Assembly (NCBI GenBank): GCA_905234285.1
Contig: CAJOHK010000012.1
Coordinates: forward strand, 1-33,260
From: an uncultured Bacteroidales bacterium
GTDB lineage: Bacteria > Bacteroidota > Bacteroidia > Bacteroidales > UBA932
Direction: 5' to 3'
DNA: 33,260 bases
Position 1 is the stretch's first letter, and each line of letters begins with the position of its first letter. The translations under genes were made by a program, and so were the position numbers. Under the pieces are notes generated by a model that saw only the letters and a program-made list of their open reading frames with translations, did not search any database and was not told the DNA's origin. This document shows positions 27,398 through 33,260 of this stretch, in pieces.

Positions 27398-29716
27398 TCA
27401 ATTACCACCTAAAGTTACATCATTGTAAACCAGACCCTGCTTCCACTGGATATCTACCGAGAGACCCAGGGTGAGGGAGCTGGCGCGCAAATCCGGCACG
27501 GTGAGGTAGGCGTACTTAAGGGAGTTCGTATGGAACTTGAAAGTAGCAGTAGTAACATAATCCTGTACAAAGACGCGGGTCACGTTTTGGGACTTTCCCT
27601 TATTCTCACCACTTGTAATGTACGGAGGAATCACGTAGCCCGAGGTGGGCCAGGTGATGTTGGTACTGGCGTTGGCAGGATCCAACTCACCAATCAGATA
27701 GAAATAACCGTTGTTGCTGATGAGGTTGAAGTTACCAAAGAAGTCCTTACCGGTGCAGTTCTGGAATTCCAGCGCCACATATACCTTGTCTTGAGGCTTG
27801 CTAGCTGCAGCGGCCGCAGCATCGTAGTTGTCAAACACCACGGTGTAGTTGGGGTTGGAAGTTTGGTTGAGGGCTCCGGGGATGGATTGGGAATCCGGAT
27901 AACCTGATGTGGCCCCGGTATGGATAGCACGGTCATAGATGAAGCCGTACTGTACCGCCGTAGAGTCGGTGCCGTCTTTTTTCTTGGCTACGCGGGGCAA
28001 AAAGTTCCAACCCACATTTTGGGGCTGGCCGCCAATGATAATACCGGTAAGTTTGAAGGAGTTATCATTGACGGGAATCTCCTGATCGGGCTCTTCATTA
28101 TCACCGAGGGTAGGATGCAGGCCCTTCTGAATAGCATGGTTGTTATCCTTAAGGGTTGCCACCGCATAACCCACCTTGGTCTCCAGCATGGACACGCCGT
28201 ACTTGATGTCATAAGTCATGGCAACGGCGCGCGTAGAAGAAGAGATATGGGTTCCGCCCCAACCCTCTGCCGATGTCCAGCTGGCATCTTTGTTCCAATC
28301 AGTTGAATTCTCAGGATACTCGGAAGTCTTGTGCGTTTTGGTAGAAGCACGCAGCGGGCTATTACCAAAGTACAGGAGCTGCGCCGGATAGTAATAATTG
28401 TTGGCATTGTATTCCTGGCCTGAGCCGGGACGACCGTCTACGGCACTCACGTTAAACACCTGAGGATAATAGAAGTAGCGGCCGGTGGTTTTATATGCCA
28501 TATAGGCTGCTCCTCTGGGAACATTGAAGGCACCCGGGAAACCATACAGTACGCCAGTTGTTGTCTTGATAGAATTGAGTTCGTTATCCGAAGGCTTAAA
28601 GGAATCATCGATACCCGGCCAGCAGGGGTCGGCACCAAAATTTGTCACAATAGTGGCAATAGGCTGGAATACCACACCCGTTACCGGCTCTCCAGCGGTA
28701 CCGATGCTGGCTGCAGAGAAGTATTTCTGTAAGTGCTCGTGAACCACCACGGCAAAATACTTGGCCACAGCTTCACTCTTGGAAGTGGGCGAGCAGCAGC
28801 GCACCGAATTGATGACCGACCAAAGATCCGTGATAATGCGGAGCGTAGCCTCACCGGAGCCGGCGCGAAGTTCGCCGGAAGCAATAGTGGTAAGCTGATT
28901 ATACAGATTGTTCAGCTTTTCTTCGGCGGGATACAAAACGTGCGTTGTGAGTATGGGGCTGGAGTCACCGGCATAATTAATCCAACTGATTTCCGGGTAA
29001 CCGCCAGCATCTACTGTTGTTTTAGTTCCGTCCAAAGCGAAGCCATACGCATTGGATCCGTTCACCGGGACATCATCGGCATAAATGTTGTCGTGGGTCC
29101 CATTGGTAATGGAAAGCTTGGTATTCATGATGTTGGTCAGAATACCTGCCATAAGCTTTTCGGCCGCCAGGAACTTGGCCGGATCCTGCAGGCGCTTTCC
29201 CAGCTGGAAGTTGGCCTTGCCCGCCTTTTCGTCTACAAAGTATTCATCCAACAGGCCAAAGCAGTCTTCCTTAGAGAAACCGTCCGACCCGGCGGTGGCC
29301 TCAGGAGAGCGACCATAGAATAGCAGGGTGTTGGTCATGAGTGGCAAAGACATTTCCAGCACACGGCGGGAATTGGATGCAGAGATGCTACCGGCAGCCA
29401 GCATGGAGGAAAGGTCATAGACGCGGTCCATGTCGTGGTCTTCCACCAGAATGGAGCCGTCGCCATCAGGTGATGCCCAAGTCATGAGCTTGGCATCGGC
29501 CATGCCTCTGAATGGAACCGATCCATATTGAACCTCGGCAGCCGCCTGCTTGGTGGCCGTAGCGGAGGTGGACACGTTGAACACGAACTGCGCGTTCACA
29601 TCCTCGGAACCGGAGACTTCCTCGGTTACCTGATCCACCTGATCCTGCTTCTCCCGCTGGCAGGCCAAAAGGGCCGCCAGGGTGGCCAATGACAAGATGA
29701 TTAAACTCTTTCTCAT
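27398..29716 (-). CDS. Mfa1-like fimbrillin lipoprotein (first paralogue)
   Basis: A 772-residue lipoprotein (leader ending LAALLAC, Cys19), the first fimbrillin of the operon and likely the major shaft protein. The strand-then-TK pattern is at 42-56 (AQFVFNVS...TATKQ), then VPFRGMADAKLMTWASP, a hallmark of Mfa1-family subunits. It ends VQDYVTTATFKF, YAYLTVPDLRASSLTLGLSVDIQWKQGL, closely matching the next gene. In this family the lipid-bearing N-terminal strand is removed by a trypsin-like protease, opening a groove filled by the next subunit. The gene begins 10 nt after the DUF3575/OmpA-like gene and ends 23 nt before the second paralogue. Confidence 0.82.
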   Translation of the reverse strand: MRKSLIILSLATLAALLACQREKQDQVDQVTEEVSGSEDVNAQFVFNVSTSATATKQAAAEVQYGSVPFRGMADAKLMTWASPDGDGSILVEDHDMDRVYDLSSMLAAGSISASNSRRVLEMSLPLMTNTLLFYGRSPEATAGSDGFSKEDCFGLLDEYFVDEKAGKANFQLGKRLQDPAKFLAAEKLMAGILTNIMNTKLSITNGTHDNIYADDVPVNGSNAYGFALDGTKTTVDAGGYPEISWINYAGDSSPILTTHVLYPAEEKLNNLYNQLTTIASGELRAGSGEATLRIITDLWSVINSVRCCSPTSKSEAVAKYFAVVVHEHLQKYFSAASIGTAGEPVTGVVFQPIATIVTNFGADPCWPGIDDSFKPSDNELNSIKTTTGVLYGFPGAFNVPRGAAYMAYKTTGRYFYYPQVFNVSAVDGRPGSGQEYNANNYYYPAQLLYFGNSPLRASTKTHKTSEYPENSTDWNKDASWTSAEGWGGTHISSSTRAVAMTYDIKYGVSMLETKVGYAVATLKDNNHAIQKGLHPTLGDNEEPDQEIPVNDNSFKLTGIIIGGQPQNVGWNFLPRVAKKKDGTDSTAVQYGFIYDRAIHTGATSGYPDSQSIPGALNQTSNPNYTVVFDNYDAAAAAASKPQDKVYVALEFQNCTGKDFFGNFNLISNNGYFYLIGELDPANASTNITWPTSGYVIPPYITSGENKGKSQNVTRVFVQDYVTTATFKFHTNSLKYAYLTVPDLRASSLTLGLSVDIQWKQGLVYNDVTLGGN

Positions 29717-29726
29717 ATCACGTGTA

Positions 29727-31433
29727 TTAATTATTATCTTTCATAGCCTCCTGCCATGCCTCATATTCCCTGCGGGCAGGGCCATAGACCTTAATTCCTT
29801 CCAGATTCTCCCGGGCGGCATCGGAGCCCAGGGCGGCAGCCCTTTCAATCATCTCCAGGGCTTCCTTCTCTGTAGCATCGGCTTTGTTGTCCAGAGCCGT
29901 GAAGTAGAGGGCGATGCCGTAGGCGTTGGCAGCCTCGGCATCGGTGAGGGTGCGCTCCTTGAGGGCAGGATCGCTTTCCAGGACACGCACGGCGTCGTGG
30001 TATCGCTTGGCCTTGAGCAGCGGCAATACCTTTTGGTTGTATTGCTCCGTGGCGGGATCCGGGGCGTTGTTGTAGTACACGCGGATGTAGCCGGAGTTGC
30101 GTTGATCGGCCAGGAGACGGTCCCGGACGATGGGATAGAGCTGCTTTTGGGCTTTGATGCTGCGCTCGCGGGCGTCGGCGTCCGGCTCGTTGTACACAAT
30201 GTCCAGCAGGGTCTTCACCTGGGCAGCGTCCAGGCCTTCGCCGCCATCGGGGATGGCTTCCAGCTGGGCTTTGAACCAGTCCCAGGCCTCGCCTTTGCCG
30301 ATGGTCTCGAAATAGCGGCGGCTTACGCCGGTTTGGGCATTCAGGTAATCGGCCACCGCGCGTGCGCGTCTTACAGATAAGGTGTCATTGCGGTCCTGGG
30401 GACCTTCGATGGAGGCCAGGCCGACTATGGATACCAGGATTTCGCTGGTACGTTCATCGGCGGCTATGCGCCGGATGGCTTGGGACAGGCGGTCCAGCAC
30501 ATCGGCGTTGGGGGCGAACTCCGGCTTGAGTTCCCAGCTGTTCACGGGGAAACGCACGAACATGATGCTGTCGCGGCCGGGCCGGGTAAGGTAATCCAGG
30601 GGACGATATTTCTCGATGGGGATCACCCACGGTTCTTCCTTGGCCAGGCGGTCGCCGTCGGTTTGAGGGGCCTTCACGTCATGCAGGTGCACCACAAAGG
30701 CCACGGGAGGCGTGAGAACCGTAATGGTATCGGTGCCGGAAATGACGGCGGCATGGCGCAGGGCGCGGCGGCGTTCGGCCTCCTTCCGGGGAACGGGATT
30801 GTAGGCGATATTCACGGCCAGCTTAGGAACCACGGCCACTTTGCGCTCGTCGCCCACTTTGGTGCCGCAGTGCGGGCAGTCGAATTTTTCGTAGGCGGCC
30901 AGGCCGAGTGCCGCGCCGGCTTCCAGTTCCAGGCGCCAGTGCTGCCAGGGCCACCAGGCGTAGCCGGCCAGGAGGCCGCCGGCCCAGTAGGAGCCCTGCT
31001 CGCGGTACTGCTCCACCTCCGGGTACATGTGGAAGGGCGCAGTAACAGCACCTACGTTGAAGTGCGTGTACAAGGCATCGGCCCCAAAGAAGAGCCCCTG
31101 ATATACCTGGTTGAGGTAATACCGGACCTCGGGGACTATGGCAAAGTTGCGCCAGTGCTTGGGATCCTCGGTATTCCAGTCCCAAGCGAGCCAGCGGGGC
31201 CAGGCCTTGAGGCCGGCGTCCACACCCAACGACCAATGGTCACTGAGCGGAAACTCTATGCCGAGGTTGGGTTCCGAGACGGCATCCCACAGCAGGTTGG
31301 TACGGATGGAGATGCCGGCTCCTTTCTTGAGGGAGTCGGGGGCTTGGGTGGATTCGGCCCGGCATACGGAAAGTGATGCCACTGCCAAGGCAGCGGGCAG
31401 TAAAACCAGCTTAATGATTGATTGCGTACGCAT
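29727..31433 (-). CDS. DUF3575/OmpA-like outer-membrane protein, first gene of the fimbrial operon
   Basis: A 568-residue exported protein. The ATG at 31433 is chosen because it starts a good signal peptide (MRTQSIIKLVLLPAALAVAS, cleavage near CRA) 8 nt after a TACCTTTG box; an ATG at 31499 would lie upstream of the promoter box. Residues about 38-215 match DUF3575, an outer-membrane-barrel-like family often encoded with fimbriae (ISIRTNLLWDAVSEPNLGIE, CPHCG pair near 186-189). Residues about 292-385 resemble an OmpA peptidoglycan-binding domain (VNSWELKPEF, GLASIEGPQDRNDTLSVRRARAV). The C-terminal 150 residues are helical and TPR-like. It may link the fimbrial machinery to the cell wall. Confidence 0.8.
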   Translation of the reverse strand: MRTQSIIKLVLLPAALAVASLSVCRAESTQAPDSLKKGAGISIRTNLLWDAVSEPNLGIEFPLSDHWSLGVDAGLKAWPRWLAWDWNTEDPKHWRNFAIVPEVRYYLNQVYQGLFFGADALYTHFNVGAVTAPFHMYPEVEQYREQGSYWAGGLLAGYAWWPWQHWRLELEAGAALGLAAYEKFDCPHCGTKVGDERKVAVVPKLAVNIAYNPVPRKEAERRRALRHAAVISGTDTITVLTPPVAFVVHLHDVKAPQTDGDRLAKEEPWVIPIEKYRPLDYLTRPGRDSIMFVRFPVNSWELKPEFAPNADVLDRLSQAIRRIAADERTSEILVSIVGLASIEGPQDRNDTLSVRRARAVADYLNAQTGVSRRYFETIGKGEAWDWFKAQLEAIPDGGEGLDAAQVKTLLDIVYNEPDADARERSIKAQKQLYPIVRDRLLADQRNSGYIRVYYNNAPDPATEQYNQKVLPLLKAKRYHDAVRVLESDPALKERTLTDAEAANAYGIALYFTALDNKADATEKEALEMIERAAALGSDAARENLEGIKVYGPARREYEAWQEAMKDNN

Positions 31434-31441
31434 TTGTCTCA

Positions 31442-31449
31442 CAAAGGTA
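31442..31449 (-). promoter_or_regulatory. -7 box of the fimbrial operon promoter
   Basis: TACCTTTG on the minus strand, 8 nt before the first ATG of the operon. No clear TTTG -33 element lies 19-20 nt upstream, which suits a promoter that needs an activator. Confidence 0.6.
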
Positions 31450-31472
31450 GGGAAAAAAGCCCCACGAAGTGT

Positions 31473-31548
31473 TTCATTAACTTCATTAGCCCGTTTCAAA
31501 ATTCAAAAAAGTGTGGTCAATTTTGAATTTTTTGATTAATTTTGAAAC
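31473..31548. promoter_or_regulatory. Inverted repeat and TTCA repeats between the fimbrial operon and the AraC gene
   Basis: GTTTCAAAATT (31493-31503) is repeated inverted as AATTTTGAAAC (31538-31548). Inside it, TCAAAAAA (31503-31510) pairs with TTTTTTGA (31528-31535). To the left, TTCATTA occurs at 31473 and 31482, and TTCAAAA at 31495 and 31502. The right arm covers TAATTTTG (31537-31544), which fits the TAnnTTTG -7 box of the AraC gene. The arrangement suits an operator for the divergent regulator, with autoregulation. Confidence 0.55.
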
Positions 31549-31553
31549 ATCAA

Positions 31554-32681
31554 ATGAAAACCATGACCAATTTACCATATATCCTGTCCATTGTGGCCAC
31601 CACCATAGAGATGACCGCCTGCATCATTTGCGCCCGCTATTTATGGAGCGTAAGAGAGGCTTCGCGGGACCGTTCCCGCCAGCTTTTGGCCCTCGGATCC
31701 CTGGTGAGCGGAGTCATGGCCACCTTTGCTTTGATATGGAGCGTGACCTCCCCTATGGGGACAGCCCAAATGGAGTTTTTGCAGCCGGTATCCTGCCTCC
31801 TTTACCTGGCCATGCACATTATCATGACCCTGTACCCAATTTCCGTCGTTCGGCCTGGATGGCTCACTCCGGTCAGGATGGTGCTGCTGTTTCTCCCCCT
31901 CGCCCTGCTGATGCTGGTGTTTCTCATCTTTATCGGCCGATGGACGCCCCTTTTCTCGGCCGGCAGCGTCTGGGCGCTTGCTTACAAACCGGACGTGATT
32001 GTGCGTCTGGCCGCGCTGTTTGTCATGGTTCCCTACTGCCTCATCCTCCTTGTGCTGCCCCACAACTACAGCCGGAGCAGCGCCAACTTCTGGTGGATAC
32101 TCAACTATTGCTTCGGCCTTCTCATTATTTGCATGGTGCACATCGCGCTCATGCTCACCTATTATCTCCCGCTGCTCATAGCGCTTCCCATCCTGGCGGC
32201 TTTGTTCTTCCTTCTTTCCACAGAGTTTGAGCTTAACGACCGACTGGTGCCCAACCCCCTCTCCGATATTTTCAAGCCCGCTCAAGAGGAATTTCCGGCC
32301 GTTGGAAGCCCTGCCCAGGAAGCTCCTGCCCCCATGGAAACCGAGCTTTGGCCCCGTGTAATCCGCGTCATGGATAAAGAAGAACTGTGGAAGGATCCCA
32401 ACCTTACCATGGTGTCCCTGGCCCATCATTGCGCCACCAACATCACCTCCCTCAACCGGGCCATCAAACAGGAAACCGGCGGCGGATTCAAAGAACTGCT
32501 CAATGCCAAGCGCATTGCCAGCGTTGTGGCCCAGCTGCAGGAAAACCCCGACACCGACATCCAGTCGGCCTTCTTTAACGCCGGCTACCGTTCCCGCACC
32601 ACCGCCTGGCGCAATTTCAAGGACATTATGGGTGTTTCTCCGGCCGATTACCGTGCTTCTCTTGAACAAGTGAGCAAATAA
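31554..32681 (+). CDS. Membrane-embedded AraC-family transcriptional regulator (7 TM + HTH)
   Basis: A 375-residue protein. The first about 225 residues contain seven hydrophobic helices (beginning LPYILSIVATTIEMTACIICARYL, last ones LLIICMVHIALMLTYY and LLIALPILAALFFLLS). After a linker of about 40 residues the C-terminal about 100 residues form an AraC HTH domain: LTMVSLAHHCATNITSLNRAIKQETGGGFKELLNAKRI, then the second helix-turn-helix with FFNAGYRSRTTAWRNFKDIMGVSPADYR. It is divergent from the fimbrial operon across a 120-bp control region, so it probably senses a signal in the membrane and regulates the fimbria. ATG 31554 is used; ATG 31563 is an equal alternative, and the TTG at 31542 falls inside the promoter box. 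Confidence 0.87.
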   Translation: MKTMTNLPYILSIVATTIEMTACIICARYLWSVREASRDRSRQLLALGSLVSGVMATFALIWSVTSPMGTAQMEFLQPVSCLLYLAMHIIMTLYPISVVRPGWLTPVRMVLLFLPLALLMLVFLIFIGRWTPLFSAGSVWALAYKPDVIVRLAALFVMVPYCLILLVLPHNYSRSSANFWWILNYCFGLLIICMVHIALMLTYYLPLLIALPILAALFFLLSTEFELNDRLVPNPLSDIFKPAQEEFPAVGSPAQEAPAPMETELWPRVIRVMDKEELWKDPNLTMVSLAHHCATNITSLNRAIKQETGGGFKELLNAKRIASVVAQLQENPDTDIQSAFFNAGYRSRTTAWRNFKDIMGVSPADYRASLEQVSK

Positions 32682-32682
32682 A

Positions 32683-32713
32683 TTTGCAATCTCAAATTTT
32701 TTGTCTACCTTTG
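32683..32713 (+). promoter_or_regulatory. Promoter of the tRNA-Val gene
   Basis: TTTG (32683-32686), 19 nt, TACCTTTG (32706-32713): an exact consensus match, 13 nt before the mature tRNA. Confidence 0.85.
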
Positions 32714-32726
32714 CAATCCCGTTTTC

Positions 32727-32801
32727 GGGCGGTTAGCTCAGCTGGTTCAGAGCACCTGCCTTACAAGCAGGGGGTCACTGGTTCGAATCCAGTACCGCCC
32801 A
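32727..32801 (+). tRNA. tRNA-Val (anticodon TAC)
   Basis: A complete cloverleaf. The acceptor stem GGGCGGT (32727-32733) pairs with ACCGCCC (32794-32800), with discriminator A at 32801. The D arm is TAGCTCAG...AGAGCA. The anticodon stem CCTGC/GCAGG encloses CTTACAA with anticodon TAC at 32762-32764, and the T arm contains GTTCGAATC. CCA is not encoded. It reads GTA (and other GTN) codons. Confidence 0.97.
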
Positions 32802-32810
32802 CTCCTTAAA

Positions 32811-32846
32811 AATCAAGCACTTACAGGTTTCTGCAGGTGCTTGATT
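32811..32846 (+). terminator. Stem-loop behind the tRNA
   Basis: AATCAAGCAC (32811-32820) pairs with GTGCTTGATT (32837-32846) around a 16-nt loop, 9 nt after the tRNA. It has no T-run, so it may be a terminator, a processing signal or part of an attachment site. Confidence 0.5.
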
Positions 32847-32932
32847 CCGTTATAGGGGGCATCCCTCCTGTGCTTTCTCGGACAGGTTACATGTTCCTTT
32901 TGAACCACAACCCACGTTACCCTCACCCCAAA

Positions 32933-32953
32933 CCCCTCTCCTCGGGAGAGGGG
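32933..32953. repeat. Extragenic palindrome CCCCTCTCC-TCG-GGAGAGGGG
   Basis: A perfect 9-bp stem with a 3-nt loop, preceded by CCCTCACCCCAAA. This kind of pyrimidine/purine palindrome is seen as a dispersed extragenic repeat in many bacterial genomes. No second copy lies in this window. Confidence 0.55.
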
Positions 32954-33060
32954 CTGGCGGCAGAAGCCGACCGTTGTCGCTTCGCTCCGAATCTCGTGAG
33001 CGGTTGGATGTTCCTATCGAATTTGGTTTACAATTTGAACTAAATCCTCGCCGGTAATAA

Positions 33061-33165
33061 ATGAACTGTCTTTCTGAACAACGCGCACAAACTGGCAACA
33101 AACTGGGCACAAACCAATTTTCTACCCCCGATCTTATTAAAGCCCTTGGTGGTCGTGTAGAGTAA
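33061..33165 (+). pseudogene. Short open frame, perhaps the tail of an HTH-type protein
   Basis: A 34-codon frame (MNCLSEQRAQTGNKLG..., ending STPDLIKALGGRVE, stop 33165). The end LIKALGGRVE resembles the last helix of small XRE-type DNA-binding proteins. No HTH precedes it, so if real it is a remnant or a very small protein. Weak support only. Confidence 0.15.
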
Positions 33166-33194
33166 CTATTTGAACCTCAGCGAAATATGCAAAT

Positions 33195-33220
33195 ATGGGT
33201 GCACTTGCTGGTGCACCCAT
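33195..33220. repeat. Inverted repeat near the right edge
   Basis: ATGGGTGCAC (33195-33204), loop TTGCTG, GTGCACCCAT (33211-33220): a perfect 10-bp stem. It lies in the gene-free stretch after tRNA-Val; role unknown. Confidence 0.6.
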
Positions 33221-33260
33221 TGGTGTGTAAATGATTGATGGATAGAAAGTTGCGCTCCAT

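Larger units (their letters stand above)
32847..33260. other. Gene-poor stretch after tRNA-Val
   Basis: About 410 bp with no convincing gene. It contains the two palindromes listed separately and one doubtful short frame. No copy of the tRNA 3' end is visible here, so a tRNA-targeted integration cannot be shown from this window. Confidence 0.5.

Noticed and set aside
31542..31553. TTG start of the AraC gene at 31542
   Set aside because: It would fall inside the TAATTTTG promoter box and the inverted repeat; ATG 31554 or 31563 follows at a sensible distance.
32850..33110. 86-codon minus-strand frame after tRNA-Val
   Set aside because: It translates through the CCCCTCTCC palindrome (PLPRRGVWGEG), a common artefact of extragenic repeats.
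32727..33260. Direct-repeat attachment site of an integrated element at tRNA-Val
   Set aside because: No second copy of the tRNA 3' end and no integrase gene are visible within the window.

Overview
The window looks like a chromosomal piece of a Bacteroidales bacterium. Four things point there: Bacteroidota-type promoters (TTTG, 19-20 nt spacer, TAnnTTTG) appear repeatedly, most surface genes encode lipoproteins, Mfa1/Mfa2-type (type V) fimbrial genes are present, and there is a 7-TM AraC regulator of a kind common in the phylum. Coding DNA is rather GC-rich, as in several gut Bacteroidales lineages. I cannot place it to genus.

Left part (1-5360), almost all on the minus strand. The edge carries a strong minus-strand promoter and a leader that resembles the start of an rRNA operon leaving the window. 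Next come a two-gene unit (a small exported protein of unknown function and a CotH-like lipoprotein with leucine-rich repeats), a 377-bp gap with a dispersed hairpin repeat, and groS-groL with a candidate sigma-54-like promoter. Behind groS lie an array of GGGGAAGGTC inverted repeats, a decayed gene that still has a good promoter, and a second copy of the hairpin repeat.

Middle part (5361-14945). patB/malY (C-S lyase) is followed by a cell-envelope pair: a thioester-containing bacterial alpha-2-macroglobulin lipoprotein and penicillin-binding protein 1C. The 5' end of pbpC is made of three 51-bp tandem units, each with a 28-bp palindrome. A higBA toxin-antitoxin module faces pbpC.

Right part (14946-32681) is one eight-gene minus-strand operon for a type V fimbria. 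In transcription order it encodes a DUF3575/OmpA-like protein, two large Mfa1-like fimbrillins, an FimB/Mfa2 anchor, a third Mfa1-like subunit, and three further fimbrial lipoproteins that are probably accessory or tip subunits. Genes are 23 nt apart at most, and the last junctions are ATGA overlaps. A divergent gene encodes a 7-TM membrane-embedded AraC-type regulator, with a strong inverted repeat in the shared control region. All six putative polymerising subunits carry the same early motif: a beta-strand followed by T/S-K or T-R, as expected for protease-activated donor-strand assembly.

Right edge (32682-33260): a tRNA-Val(TAC) with its own promoter, then about 460 bp without a convincing gene but with three extragenic palindromes.

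The items most worth a second look are the two palindromic repeat arrays (4943-5095 and 11855-11984), which differ in their ends but may share an internal core, and the fimbrial operon with its regulator.
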